From NCBI GenBank assembly GCA_010015675.1, contig ML976988.1, forward strand, positions 296,168 through 360,167: a stretch of DNA of 64,000 nt, written 5' to 3'. Positions 34,901 through 46,893 of this stretch are shown here, one piece after another (position 1 is the stretch's first letter; each line of letters begins with the position of its first letter). The notes below the pieces were generated by a model. The model had not been told where the DNA came from, did no database searches, and worked only from the letters and a program-made list of their open reading frames with translations. This stretch comes from Byssothecium circinans. Lineage: Eukaryota; Ascomycota; Dothideomycetes; Pleosporales; Massarinaceae. Made by a program: the position numbers and the translations under genes.

Positions 34901-35404
34901 GGCGACACTTCGAGCCAAGAAACAAATTCTCCGATCTCAACACCCACACCTGACGACAACCTTTCAAGTGCGCAGCTGAATAAGGCTAGCGCCACAGCCT
35001 CCCGATCCGCAACCTCTCCCTCACCCACACAACAGCCGTCCAGCTCAATGCCGGCGCCCTCGCGACCTGCGCCCGTGCCCCAAAAGGAAATGGAGGTTTC
35101 GCCGCCCGATTCATCCGAAAGCACATCTCTTCCAGCATGGTCTGATCATTCGCTACGAACATATCTAGACGATGGAAGCGACATTCGTGACATGCTGGTG
35201 GTCATCAATGACACAACTGGCGTTGTACCTGTAGGGAGCGACCACCCCATCATGGCCCAGCTATTCGTTGAGGAAACCAAGACAGTGTCCGGGCTCAGCA
35301 ATGAGTTGGACTCCCTTCTGAACGGGTTGCTGGAAAGGCGAATGAAGAAGAATGGCAAGAGCACTTCACCCTCGCCTGTTGCGGCCAAGGCACCGTCGAG
35401 GTAG
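31993..35404 (+). CDS. Bud14-like SH3-domain protein
   Basis: Four exons: 31993-32020, 32083-33251, 33300-33390 and 33444-35404, 1082 residues. The first exon encodes only MTRPQIVRA; it is the one ATG nearby that gives the right phase. The intron at 33252-33299 starts with GC (CAG/GCGAGT), a GC-AG intron; reading through it stops within 13 codons. The SH3 domain (about 385-455) spans exons 2-4: FVYALHTFVATVEGQ, ANATKGDTMVLLDDSNSYWWLVRV and GYLPAEHIETPTERLARLNK. The rest is disordered, acidic and Ser/Pro/Lys-rich, with a conserved C-terminal helix (LRTYLDDGSDIRDMLVVIND). Yeast Bud14 has a similar SH3 and regulates formins and type-1 phosphatase at sites of polarised growth; a polarity role is inferred. 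A GTGAGT at 32740 could be another donor, but no convincing acceptor was found. Confidence 0.85.
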
Positions 35405-36920
35405 CCACTCGTGTCGCAAGCCTGATGAAAGAGACGAGCAAGAGATTTTTTTTAACTTCGGTTTGACGTTTTCATGTACGAACAACATTGTGTGACAAGA
35501 TAAATACCCCCGAAGCGAAAGAGCGAGGTCGGATAACATAGGGACCACGGTCAAAGGGATCGGAGTCGGTCGGCGTTTGGTGGTGGTTTTTTGCGACTGT
35601 TGCGTGCATACATGTAGCATCATGTCACCCGGCGTGTTTTCTATTGGGTAACTTACTTTTTCTTCTTCTATTTCTTTTGAACCAAGTCTTTTCTTCTTCG
35701 TGTTCTTGCTTTGCTTCTGTTTCTCCTTCTTTTTGGACTCTTTTTTGTTTTTGTTCGATCATGGCGTGGCGACAGATACTCAAGACATGGTATTCCCCCC
35801 ATTGCATGTATGTGGCGGTGAACTTTGGCGGTGTTGTTGCATTCTTTCTCAGATTTCTTTCTTGCCCTCACAGTTTTTGGCCGGCTTTTCTCTTCTGGAC
35901 TCTCGTTTATTGTTTGATACCTAGCTACCTGCTCCAAGCCGATAGCGTCACGCGGTGCGGTACGCTTTTTGCGATCATTGTTTTGGAATTCTTTTGTGTG
36001 TTTGGTTGTTGGTGGGTGGTTGAGGGGGCTCTGGCGAAGGGATGAGAGTGAGAGTGAGAGGGGGGGGGGGGGCGAAGGACGATAAGGGAGGCTTGTATAT
36101 ATGTGTGGATGAATCAGAAGTGAGGTTCAAATGCACTAAAAAGTTGATTGTGTTGTCGTTAGTGTCTACCTATATGTAATTTGGAAGCGTGGGCTTGTGC
36201 GTGAAAGTATGAGAGCCGCTCGAAAGCAAGGTATTGTAGATATCTACCACGAAGAGTCTTCTTTAACGATATCACCCTTCCTTCTTTGCATTTGCTTCGT
36301 AGCAAGCCTTCGCCCTTCTAACGCGGACACTTGAGTACATCGTCTGCCTTGCTACTCCAGGACATTCTTTAGCTCGACCCTCCATTGCTTGGAAGTCCTC
36401 TCTGGCCTCCTTCGTGCAACCGCGGATCATTTTTTTTTTTGCAGTTTCCAAACTGACCGCCTTCAACCTTTGTCCGCGATCTATGTTTTGGTTTCTCCTT
36501 TGAGTGCACCTCATGTACTGGAAAGGTGTTCTGCCTAACAAGTGTATACCAGGCTCTAGGGTTATTAGCGTGTACATCGCGTACAAGTGCTAATGTACCT
36601 AAGGGAATAGTTCAGAGACACGGAACTCTCGGGCCAGAATTAAGGATAGGCGAGGTAGAATATACGCGCGAACATAGGCGTCACCAGCCAGCAGAATCAC
36701 GGTCCAATTGGAAAATATCTCCTGGACGACCATCACCCTGTAACATATAGTAGCTCAGTTAGAGCTATCAGACAGGATTGAAAGTCTATTGAGTAGTCTT
36801 TCAGGGTGATTGATCCCTTTTTGGTCAAGTTGTGGGTCGAGGAATCCTGCTCAGAAAGCTTAGTGCATTTTCCCTTCTCCATTTCTACCCAGCCATAATA
36901 TACTTAACCATGGAACGTTA
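35405..36920. other. Convergent intergenic gap with G13 tract
   Basis: Holds 3' flanks of converging genes. Strong T/C-rich stretch at 35640-35770 and a G13 run at 36060-36072 next to GAGAGT repeats. The 134-codon hydrophobic frame at 35644-36045 follows the T-rich composition and is not supported as a gene. Confidence 0.5.
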
Positions 36921-37601
36921 TCAGACGATAACGTTCTCCTCTGCCAGCAGCGGCGTTCTCTCTGTCCTCTCCTCTCCTCTACCCCCATCGTCTCCACCCT
37001 CTACACGTTCGTATTCGGACTTCCAGACCATGTACGTGTATCCAAGCGAAGGATAGAACAGAATACTATACGATATTAGTATTTGTCAAATTATGGATTT
37101 CCCTTCTTACTCACACCAACACAATGATTGCGAGCGCGGCACTTCTCACTCTCCAAGCCACCATTTCCTCACGACCCGGATTCCACCGATGTTCATCCCA
37201 ATCATTCTGCCACGGACCAAATGCCGAATCTAAAATAAGCCAGAGCCATAGCGCAGTCGCGAAAAGAGTTTTGCTCGTCTCAAAGAGGAGGGTTTGGTAG
37301 GTTGTCACGATGGCTTTACGCTGTACGTAGACTATGAAGACGATACCAGCGGCTATGAAGGCTGTCATTAGGTCCATGCTAGCTTGGTATTGGTAAAATG
37401 CGGAGAATATGGGAGGCTGTTGGGTGTGGGGTGTGGCCGGGCTTACAAGAAGTAGTAGTAGCGAAGCTGTGGCCAGAAGAGCTGGTCTAAAGCGAAGTAG
37501 CCCAGGATGCACATCGCGGGAAAAGCCACAATGACTTGGAAGATGCCAATTCCGCGCAGCATTTGCTGCCCAAGAGGACGACGTTGCTGGGAGTCGGACA
37601 T
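36921..37601 (-). CDS. Four-span membrane protein, unknown
   Basis: Three exons on the minus strand: 37601-37447, 37378-37115 and 37065-36921, all in phase, 187 residues. Predicted membrane segments: IFQVIVAFPAMCILGYFAL (about 19-38), DLMTAFIAAGIVFIVYV (about 53-70), LFATALWLWLILDSAFG (about 86-103) and SAALAIIVLVILFYPSLG (about 128-146). The soluble tail is acidic and ends TPLLAEENVIV. Four spans with short loops and a cytosolic tail resemble fungal MARVEL-type proteins, but no decisive motif was seen. Confidence 0.75.
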
Positions 37602-37945
37602 TTTGGCGATTGGGGAATAAAGCTGAGGAGCTGGTGAAGGGTGTAAATGTTGGCTACACACGGACCACCTCAACAAAATAGGGTAGGTATTGGAAGGAAG
37701 ATGAACAAAGTGCGCTGGAGTTGCGTTTTTATTACATATTGGACAACGTTGTTGCCTGAAAGGCGCCTTGAAGCGTTCAAGACTATGTGATTGGCTAGCA
37801 ACTCACTAGAAGGATGAGAGTGTTCGCCTGAGGCGTACTACTCGCGCGAGTATATACCGTACGTATTATCATACGTTTCAAAAATATATAGGAACACAAT
37901 GCAAAAGCCCCACTAACTTCCTCAATACAACAGACGAGTGGAACA
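37602..37945. other. Intergenic between membrane protein and transporter
   Basis: Upstream region of the membrane-protein gene and 3' flank of the transporter. No feature seen. Confidence 0.5.
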
Positions 37946-39711
37946 TCACACACGCTTCTCTCCGCCTACTACGTGGACCTCGGAATCGTGGCTCACAACA
38001 GCCTTCTCCACGGCCTCAGCAGCCTTGATGGCGCGTTCTTCACCCTCGTACACTATAGAGCGTCAGTAACCGTTTCATAGGGTGGAAAAGGGAAGATAAC
38101 TTACAGAAAGCCAACTCCTCCAAAGTACGATTCGCAGTTTCCGGGAAGAAGAACCAGACGAACACGACCTCATATGCAAGCCAGCAAACATACACAATGA
38201 GCCACTTCCATGAGATATTCAGCAGACCAATGGGGTTGACGAAAGTGGTGAAGAAACCAGCGAGACGACCAAAGAGCTGGAAGACGGCAATACCACGGGA
38301 CCGCTCCATGAAAGGCCAGACTTCAACCATGTAGGTGTACGTCAAAGCGTTGAATCCGATGTTGTAAGCGGGCTGGTATGCAAAGATGAAGAAGGCGCTT
38401 GCGGCACTCGCCGCGCCGTTGTGCCCATGAGCGTTCTCGGCAGCAGTGGCTTTTTGCATGCTGACGGTCCATCCAGTGTAAATGATTAGGAGGGAGACTG
38501 TGCATATCATGTATAGTGTGCGACGCTTGAAGCGAGTGACGACCATGGAGACTGCGAAACCGGTGACTAAGCTCCAACATGCATAGCCGACATTGAGTTT
38601 CTGTTTGGTGATGGCTTCGTTGATACCGATCATTGACATCAAGTCACCGAAGAAGTAGCTGCATGTGTAAGTAGATGCCAGATTGAGAGAAGGGGGCTGC
38701 ACTTACGAGATGAGAGTGTTTCCAGACCACTGAGTGAACAAACCCAACATGGCCGTTACCAGTGTGCGGCGTCGCATACCAGCGGTGCGGACCAGATCCA
38801 GCCAAGACCTATGCGAAGCCTCTTGCTCAAGCTGGATAGTGGCGCGAATTTGTTCAATCTCACCCTTCACAAAGGCTGACTCTGGGTTGCCCTCAGCGTG
38901 ATACTTGACTAGGATGGCCTCGGCTTCGTCAATTCGACCATGGTCGATGAGCCAACGTGGGCTCTCAGGAAGGAAGAGAACAAAAGCAATCTGTATTATC
39001 GAAGGCGCTAACTGCAGGTATGATGGGATCCTCCATGAGTAGTCGCCTTTGATGTTATTCGTGCCAAAAACGATGCCTGCCGCGATGACTTGACCAACAA
39101 AGTACGACACGTTGAAGAGCGAAGTGAGGACGGGTCGTTCCTTGGGGTATCCAAGCTCTCCGATCAGCGAGGAACCAGCGACAATACAAGCGGGAATACC
39201 GAAGCCCAGAATGAGTCGAGCGAAGATGTACATGGTGACGTTCGTGGAGAGACCTTGAATGATGGAGCCAATAACCATGATGATCGATCCGACCATGATT
39301 GAACCGCGACGCCCGAACTTTTGATCAACGATGGGGATGAATGGCAGAGATATGATGGCGCCGAGGGAGTATGCTGCGGCGATTATGCCCTTGAGGGAAC
39401 CCTGCGGGTTGTTGAAGTCTATGATGGAGCTTAGTTAGCTATCGATGCTCAAACATAAGAATGATTTCGATAAGGTACTTACAGACTTTCCATGCTGGAA
39501 CGATTTGAAGAGCGTTGATCAACTGGGAGTCAAAGCCAGACGTGATCTCAATACCGATAGCAGCGGGAACCAGGAGCAAGTAAAGTCTTCGGAGGTTGGG
39601 TTTCTTGATCCACGAGACTGTGTCTTCCTGAGCTAACCGAGTAACAAGCGGGTCACCAGTCGTCCCCTTCCCTTTCGAACCACCTGCTTTGATCTTGCCG
39701 CCGACACCCAT
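37946..39711 (-). CDS. MFS sugar transporter (hexose/lactose-permease type)
   Basis: Plasma-membrane sugar/H+ symporter family with twelve spans. Four exons on the minus strand: 39711-39483, 39418-38707, 38658-38105 and 38052-37946; phases consistent, 533 residues. Family signatures: GFDSQLINALQ in the first span, DQKFGRRGSIM (GRR loop), LILGFGIPACIVAGSSLIGEL, LPESPRWLIDHGR and the C-terminal FFPETANRTLEELAF (PETK-like). QWSGNTLISYFFGDLM follows the span-7 pattern of the lactose/galactoside permease subgroup, rather than the Q-x3-G-x-N-x2-YY of glucose carriers. The substrate cannot be fixed from sequence. The start MGVGGKIKAGG was chosen as the first ATG that opens the conserved frame. Confidence 0.92.
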
Positions 39712-42549
39712 TTTTTTCAAGCAAGCAGTGATGGAAATGTGGGCAAAGTTGCTCAACTGCAGTGGACTGGGTTCCCGTTATAAGCAATCCCCTGCATCGC
39801 AGAGTTCTCCAATCCGACCATGGCCCCACTGTTGCGAATATACATATACATATCGAACCACTTTAGACGAAGTCGTTTGCAGGCATTCCTATAGATGGTC
39901 TATTTATCCAGTCAATGGCGGGGCTAAGGAAGCCACACCCGCCAGATCCTAGCGCTTCACGATAGTGCGGAGCCCCAAGCCGGTAAGAGCAATTTATATG
40001 GTGCTTATTGCACGCCATCAAGGCTTATTGCCGCTTGTCTTCTCTTGTATAAATCCCGCATTGCGTTGTAAAGCCCTGGACGGACAGGCCCTGGGCAATA
40101 AGGAAGAAATACATCCGGTACCCTTTGCGCCGGTTCAAAAGGTTCATTTTTGAAGTTTTTATTGCAGGTGCCACACAACAGTGCAAACCAATAGTACAAG
40201 CTTGCGATCTTAGACAAACAAGCCAATAAGATAATGTTTGCGCGCGAAGAATTCTAGGATGATGCTGAAGCCGTGCTCGCTCCTAATTGGTGGAGTGTGT
40301 ACGCGGTTTGTCAGAGGTCTCCGAAGCCTTAGACCGTGTGCGTGGCATCGGATCGTACCATATTGATCAATAATAATAACAAATCTAGAGTATATTGATG
40401 CCCTTGGCGGGTTTTCGAGATTGCGACATAAGGTTGAATGGCACCTGATCGATACTTCTAGGAGGGCTAAGTAATATCTGCGTGCATCCTCTTGGTATCC
40501 AATAGAAGCATGCACAGTTACATGTAGTCGTGGAAATCGAACGATCAGGTCCCTTCCGTAGTTTGTTGGATACCAGTTGATAGAAGCGATCGTTCCAAAT
40601 AGGTTCAATATGGCGTTGGCTCAACGGTCAAAAATGGATTTATTGAACGAGAGACGAGGTGGTAGTTTCTAAGTATGCAGAGCCTTGAAGAATCGTCGGA
40701 ATCATGCCATTGAGCGAAATTTGCATCACCTAGGAGAGATCAGATGTTCCCGTTGTCGCGGGCTGTTATCTTCTAGGGCTTTTGAGTCCGAAAAGACTGT
40801 GGTCGGGACACTCTTGGTGATGGCGACCGTGGCTTAGCGGTGACGTCTGCAGTATAGCAATAGGACCCATGGCTGAGGGTGTTACGTTCGAATAAGGGGC
40901 CAGATCGTACTTACAGCCATTTACACCCTTCACCGTGACATCCCTCATACCGTACACATCTTGAACACCATCTGATGAACCACCCACACCAATATACACT
41001 TCTAACACAAAAGGCACTTTAGCACAAGTAGTAGCAGACAGAGAACCCACTTCTAGCATGGCATTCGCAGAAGTCCCGAAGGTTCTAGATCGGTCGACCG
41101 TAAAGATCAGCCTGGAATTCCTGTCTCTTTTGTGGTCGGAGGACCAAAAGGTAAGAGCATGCGCTGATGAACATTCGATCGTCCAGTTACTAATCCTTCC
41201 TCATTATCCGACGATAAAACCCTTTCCACTAATCCACCACCGCCAGGATATCTACCGCAAATATCTTCCCATTAACTAATGGACTAGAAATACCCTGAGG
41301 CCTGGCTACGGCTACGCCTCTATTTTACAATATGCCTGCTCAACCTATATCGATATGTGTTGATCATATACTGATCTGCGTATACTTTCGGGGCTAGGCT
41401 GCCGGTTCGCTAAAGGGACTCTTGACTAAGAGTCTGAGGCTGGGTGGAACTTGCGAGGACAGAATGGCAATGTTGCGTACCGCATTCCTGGTATTGCCGC
41501 ACAACGTGATGGTTCCTATGAAGGCGAAAGGAAGCTCAACCCGCACACGAATTGTGAGGAGTTGGATGTTTGGTACCAGTATCGGACGAAGGCGAGCGTG
41601 TGGAGTGGCATTAGGCCTTGGAGATGCGGCGACTAACATCGGGGTTTAAACCCTCGCGAACGGGGAAGTGTGGCCGCTCTGCGCCGACTGTTTCCCGACA
41701 GACGATGGACATGATTGTGGACCTACAAAGACCTCCCTTGATGTTGTACAGCTGGTTATAGGCAATTATACCATTATGGAGTAGATAGGTACGAAGATGT
41801 GTGGGCCATCTGCACTTGGGATACACCATCAACAGTCCGTTTCCTTCGGGAACATTCAACCGTAGCACCGCCTATTGTTGTTTGCGAGCAATGTGACCGC
41901 TGTCCAAATTTCCACTTTTGCGGATCAAACACAATGCCAGACTTCGATCCTGAAGAAATTTAGAGAAATTTATGAGACACCGCTGCAAGAGAGTGCCTGA
42001 GGGAGAAACCGTCTCAGGTGTAGGTAAGCGATCAAAGGTGTATCATGTTCCTCTTTCGCGCAGTACCGAGGCCTCGCTGTCTCACAATTCTAACAAGAAG
42101 AGCGAGGTCCATGTATATTATCAAGTTGATAATAATTGATGTTGGCGCAGCATGCAATTCAGAATCGTGTGCGTTGGGGGGTGCGCCCAATCGCTGTGAG
42201 GAGAGCTTCGCGAAATTGTGTGAAGGCATTAACGTCGAAATAAACATGCGCGACCCGTTCTTACCGCAAGCGCCATACCCTGGCGAGTATCAAACTACCA
42301 AATGAAGTCGAGACGGAGCTCCGAGCGTGATATGCTCCTGAGAGGCTAGGTAGCTTGCCCTTTAAAGACGAATACTTCGCCATTCGTTCCTATCGCTACC
42401 TTCTTCAACCGCGTCCTTCATTCCTTTCGTTCTTTTACAACACCAACCCTCTGGCAAGGGCATTTCAGCTTCTTACTTCCGTTCATTGTATATACCTATT
42501 CGATAATCAGTCATTGATCATATTACCCCTACCGCCACCAACCGCAATC
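39712..42549. other. Gene-poor interval, no supported gene
   Basis: Nearly 3 kb with only short frames. The stretch 41400-42010 has several adjoining frames rich in Trp/Cys on the plus strand (for example an ELDVWYQYRT piece and an EQCDRCPNFHFC piece) separated by stops. This may be an old gene remnant, but no family could be named. Confidence 0.4.
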
Positions 42550-43131
42550 ATGCACACCCAATCCATTGTAGCGCTTGCGCTTCTAGGTGCCACCACTGCT
42601 ATGGCCCTGCCCAAATCGCTCTCCTTCAGACAAGCCAAAGCCTGCTTCGTAGTCGGCAATACCGCGCTGCCTCAGGAAGTCGCCGACACCGTTACCGCCG
42701 TCCAGTCCGCAATTACCTGCGACGCTACCAAGAAGACTATCAGTGGGGTTCCCGACGTCACGAGCGGTTCGACTTCCTTTAGCAGCGTTGACTTCAGTCA
42801 GTCCGATTCGACACCACTCCAATTCGCCCTGGATACATTCGCGACGGAGTCGCCATTGGCCGATACGGACCTGGCGACTTTCCAAGATCAGCTAAATGTA
42901 TATCTGGCCACGGAGGCGGGCATTCGCAGCACCGGTGGAGACCTAGATATAAAGGTTCCCAAATTCTTCTTGGAAATGCAGGTGTCGCGCATCCAGACAG
43001 CGCAAGGCAATCCGCCGACGGCGGCAGGCTTGCAAGTGGACCACCTCAGGGACAAGGTCACGAAGAACGCGGCGGGAGAGAGCAAGGCGCTTTTGGATCA
43101 GGTTACGGCGCTGGCGAAGGAGCTCTCGTAG
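42550..43131 (+). CDS. Small secreted protein of unknown function
   Basis: Single exon, 193 residues. The signal peptide MHTQSIVALALLGATTAMA is followed by LPKSLSF and a mature part with only two cysteines (KACFVVGNTALP and AITCDATKK), probably forming one disulfide. The mature part is mostly helical, with no transmembrane or repeat region (DSTPLQFALDTFATESPLADTDL, FQDQLNVYLATEAGIRSTGG). It looks like an extracellular or cell-wall protein of the kind widespread and unnamed in Dothideomycetes. The ATG at 42550 was chosen because the upstream in-frame extension is not conserved-looking and signal-peptide logic starts here. Two cysteines and the size do not meet the usual cysteine-rich effector pattern. 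Confidence 0.78.
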   Translation: MHTQSIVALALLGATTAMALPKSLSFRQAKACFVVGNTALPQEVADTVTAVQSAITCDATKKTISGVPDVTSGSTSFSSVDFSQSDSTPLQFALDTFATESPLADTDLATFQDQLNVYLATEAGIRSTGGDLDIKVPKFFLEMQVSRIQTAQGNPPTAAGLQVDHLRDKVTKNAAGESKALLDQVTALAKELS

Positions 43132-44072
43132 AGAAGATCGAGGGGTGCGGCGGGACGCGACCGCGCAAGGATTGTGGGACGGTGCGCGGATGTTGGACCC
43201 ATGACGAATCGATACGCCAAGTTTGAGGTATCGTGCGATCAAATTCAATTCTGTTGTAGATAATGTACCATCAAGAAATGAGTGGAAAGGAATCAGAACA
43301 TCTATCCCTTGATCTAATCGAATCAGTTGCGCTAGTGCTAAATCTTGGCACTCGACGTCTCCTCTTCACTTTTTCTTCTCAAGTTCCCATTCCTTCATGC
43401 TTTCGTTGCATTTTAGCAAGCTATGCTACATATCATTGATAGTACCAAAGGCCATCTCTGGATCCTCGATCACTTCTTGAGACCGCGTATGCGAAAGCTC
43501 ATGCTATTCCTCCGCCGTTCTGCTTTACCTTCATTTCTTAAACGAACCCCAAGTTGAATTTACTTTGCTTGTATATTCGTGCAGCCTAAAGTCTTCAAAT
43601 GCTCTCCGGCTACATCTGAGGTACCGAACGTGCGCACTCGAATGTCACACCAGTTGACTCGCTGGCTTTGAGTTTACAGGTCACTTCTTCCACTTGTATC
43701 TTCCCACCTTCTTTTATTCACTTCGGAACACCCATCTCTTTCGTCCATACGGGCGGGGCTCAGATATGGGTACAACTTTGGAATAGTTATCCACTTTTGT
43801 TCCTTTCTTTCAATCGCTGTCATTCGCGCTCTTTCCTCAATGGCGTGTCACGTGTGTTAGCGCGCCCCGGAACCACCGTGCTGGCTCTGCTCCAAACAAT
43901 CGCTGCCCACATTACATTTTCCTCTCTCTTTGCTTCGCCGTTCAATATTTGTTTGTATCGTCTTCCATTCCATTGCAACTCATTGGGGTCGTTCTGGCTT
44001 AGGTCCTCTGCTCAAGGTGAGTGGGAATGAGTGCATGTATGGTTCAGCGTAGCCAAATTTAACAACACGCAG
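43132..44072. other. Intergenic with probable 5'UTR intron at right end
   Basis: Pyrimidine-rich from 43670 on, likely the leader of the coiled-coil gene. A GTGAGT donor at 44017 and a CACGCAG acceptor ending at 44072 form a 56-base intron abutting the ATG at 44073. Confidence 0.5.
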
Positions 44073-45125
44073 ATGAGCTTTGATCTCGATACACTCTTCG
44101 GCGACGCAGATGTTGATACTTGTCCCGACCTGGGGTCTTCCGGCTGTCCTTCAAGCGCTTCCTCTAGCCTCATTTCTTCTGCTCTACTCCACGATGACCA
44201 CGCTCCAACTTGCGATGACTTAGACAACCTCGGCGATATGATTAGAGGCATTGAGCTTAGGCTGGAGCAAGATCAAGTTATTCAGCTCATAAAAGAGCGG
44301 GATGATTGGAGGGCTCAAGCTCACGAGCTCGCTAAGCGTGTCGTGGAGCTGGAGAAGCGTATGGCGTCAAAGGCCGCAACAGGCCCTCCGATGGATCCAG
44401 ACTTCGTTGCGCGACTCAATAGCCTGGAGCGAGAGAACAGGCGACTTGTGACGGACAATCTTCGCCTGAAGGACGAGTTGCAAGATGTGGAGAGGAAGAA
44501 CAGCCGGCTGTGCAATGATAACGAGGGCAAGTCGAGGAAGCTGCGCGGAGCGAACAAGAAGGCGAAGAATGCGAAGGATGTGGCTGTCAAGGAAGAGGGG
44601 AAAGCGAAGGATGCTGTCAATGAGCGCGACCAACGTCTCAAATTGCAACGCGAGCAAAAGAAGATGATGCAGACCGCTCAAGCGGAGCTGACCAGGAGGG
44701 ACCTGATCATTCAAGGCCTTCAATCCGACTTGCACGCTGAACGGTCCGGAGCCCCACACCTTAGGCACGATGCTTCAACCGCAGATGAGACTATCGCTGC
44801 CTTCTCAGTCTCACTGAAGATCAATAGGCGCCACTTTCCGCTAGTCAAGAGCATGCTGGCGGATAGCCAGTCGACGATGACGAGCAGAATTGAGGGATGG
44901 TACGAGCAATTCAAGAAGCCACGGGCAGAGAAAATCGTCGGCGCTGTGTACGTCGATGCGCCCGACACAAGGATTGGGGTAGATCTTAACGATGATCTGG
45001 TGGAAATTCTTGGAGGGCACGGAGGACCCCCGCACACCGGTGCTGAGCACAGTGGGAGGCGCTCCATGCATGGTCTCGAAGCTATCGCCAGAAATGCCAT
45101 GGATGCTCACAACTGTGCAAGTTAG
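44073..45125 (+). CDS. Coiled-coil protein, orphan
   Basis: Single coding exon of 350 residues, start MSFDLDTLFGDAD. An acidic N-terminus (to about 70) is followed by a long charged coiled coil (about 75-225): QLIKERDDWRAQAHELAKRV, LNSLERENRRLVTDNLRL, a KKAKNAKDVAVKEEGKAKDA basic stretch and KLQREQKKMMQTAQAEL. The C-terminal globular part (about 250-320) contains AAFSVSLKINRRHFPLVKSM and RIEGWYEQFKKPRAEK. The same pattern (hydrophobic strand, RH, L.D, WY) recurs in the relic at 48196-48520, so this is the intact member of a small local family. No known domain was recognised. An ATG at 44031 would add 14 residues, but it lies in what looks like a 5'UTR intron. Confidence 0.65.
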   Translation: MSFDLDTLFGDADVDTCPDLGSSGCPSSASSSLISSALLHDDHAPTCDDLDNLGDMIRGIELRLEQDQVIQLIKERDDWRAQAHELAKRVVELEKRMASKAATGPPMDPDFVARLNSLERENRRLVTDNLRLKDELQDVERKNSRLCNDNEGKSRKLRGANKKAKNAKDVAVKEEGKAKDAVNERDQRLKLQREQKKMMQTAQAELTRRDLIIQGLQSDLHAERSGAPHLRHDASTADETIAAFSVSLKINRRHFPLVKSMLADSQSTMTSRIEGWYEQFKKPRAEKIVGAVYVDAPDTRIGVDLNDDLVEILGGHGGPPHTGAEHSGRRSMHGLEAIARNAMDAHNCAS

Positions 45126-45871
45126 GAAGTAGCAGTCGAGCGCTAGGGGATCATGTCAAGACTTTCGTCCGTCATGCTACTTCAGATTGAACTCGCAGTA
45201 CGGTAGACGTTAGTTTCACAGATGATGTGCCTAGGCATATTCTCAAGCTGTGATGGTGGATGGCAAACTTGCGCGTTCAACGAGGTAGAACGGAGGACGT
45301 TCGAATCAAACAAATAAACTATTGCCTCTTGCTCATACTGTTCTGAGTCGCTTTGTGATAGTTCAACTATGAAATCGGAAGTAACTTGTCCTTCAGAATC
45401 TTGGTGAAATATGTGTAGACCTTTCATAAAGCGAGCTACGTCGTTCCTGCACTTCTTGTTCGCTCTTGCCCTCCCTGATACAGCACGTGATGGCGCGCTG
45501 GACAACCAACGCGTCTGATTGGAAATCCTACTCCGCACCTGAAATCTCTATGCCAAACCATCCCACCTTCACCGTTTTCGTCTACGCCAAAGTATTGTGA
45601 AGCTGTGTCGTCTAGCCAGCGTAACGCTGGCTTCTGCGGTACTCATATTTCTTTCCTCGCCTGGCATGCCACCTCAATCGTCCCACACGCCGACGATCTC
45701 CCAGACCATATACACCAAATCTTTCTGTTCAACAAAGAAGTGAGCTTCAATGGCAAAGGTACATCCATTTTATGGTCATCCAACGCGGCATGTGCTAACA
45801 AGGCGAAGAGAAGGAAGGACAAGAAACCGAACGCGGCGCCCAACTTGCGGTCGCAACCTACGTCGGCCAAC
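45126..45871. other. Intergenic, short frames only
   Basis: A 118-codon minus-strand frame (45182-45538) and the 5' part of a plus-strand frame are present. Neither shows a recognisable motif. Confidence 0.4.
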
Positions 45872-46453
45872 ATGAGCAGCACCAAAGTTGTGACAACTAT
45901 TACGGCGCTCATCAATTTGTCTCCGTTACCACCTCCGGCGACCCGAGACGATGTCCTCAACATCGTCACACACTTCCAAGACGACAACAATGCCAAGCTT
46001 GAAAAGTTGAAAAAGGTGCTAGAGGGTGCACTGTTTGTGCCTGAACAGCAGACTCATGACTCCAGTTGTGGTGATGGTGCCAACCTTGGTGATGATACTG
46101 CCATCACTGCACTGACCAGGAGGGCAGGGTCTGGAAGCCTAGACAGAGGAGACTCGGCTGGCTTTTCGTAAGCTCATCGAGGTCTCTTCGAGCGAAGTGC
46201 AGATAAGCTGGCCAAGGCGAAGGCACAGAAGCCAGCTCTAGAAGAGAAGGTCACCACGTTCGAAGGACAGCTCTCAAAGGTCAAGAAAGACGCCGCTTCT
46301 ACGCACGTCCGAATAACTGAGTTGGAGACTCACAATGAAGATGCTGCCAAAAAGCTTGGAAACGAGAGGAAAAAGAAGTCTACTTTTGAGAAGCTCTCGA
46401 CGGCGGCGTACAGCGAGAACCAGGCTTCACAACTAGAATGTGACCACCCGTGA
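45872..46453 (+). pseudogene. Coiled-coil gene interrupted by one stop
   Basis: The ATG at 45872 opens MSSTKVVTTITALINL and a segment RDDVLNIVTHFQDDNNAKL. One in-frame TAA at 46169-46171 interrupts it. The same frame then continues for 93 codons as a charged coiled coil (LFERSADKLAKAKAQKPALE, TFEGQLSKVKKDAASTHV, RITELETHNEDAAKKLG) to a TGA at 46451. Coding-like composition on both sides of the stop suggests recent inactivation, or two separate short genes. A GTAAGC donor overlaps the stop (46168), but no acceptor restores the frame at a credible length. Same general type as the coiled-coil gene at 44073, but direct homology is not clear. Confidence 0.5.
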
Positions 46454-46893
46454 AGAGACCGCCGGTTTGTGATACCGTGTTCAGCGGTATCCTACGGCTC
46501 GGGTGCGTAGCGCAGTTTTCCCAATTATCTATCAAGTCCGATTCGCTAATCCCCCTTGCCGTACCATTTTTCGCCCATACACGCATCTGCGCGCATGAAA
46601 TTTGTGCCGCTGCCACTAGGGCCCCCAAAGATTCGCCTTGTGTCGGCACGGCGCTGAATCTGCTCCAGTCGAATGTCCCTCCTCCTGGTAAGTGCATCTG
46701 AAGTCGGCCTTAATTTTGCTCCGAATTAGGATCTAAGAGACGCACGGACTGTAAAAACGAGCCAAACGCAGCGCCGCCCAGAGAGTGATGTAGATCCAAA
46801 CTCGACCGAACGCCTTATTGAGACCGTCACCCACCAACGACGTCTGCTAAGGCCTGCGCCTCTTTCACTCAGGCGTACCGACAAACCTTCATA
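46454..46893. other. Intergenic upstream of F-box gene
   Basis: Only short frames, with no recognisable motif. Holds the leader of the F-box gene. Confidence 0.45.

Noticed and set aside
35644..36045. 134-codon hydrophobic open frame
   Set aside because: It follows a T/C-rich 3' flank, has no defined membrane topology or conserved motif, and the start is in a homopyrimidine tract.
36060..36072. G13 tract as a functional quadruplex
   Set aside because: A single run in a 3' flank, with no further G-runs arranged around it; more likely a simple homopolymer.
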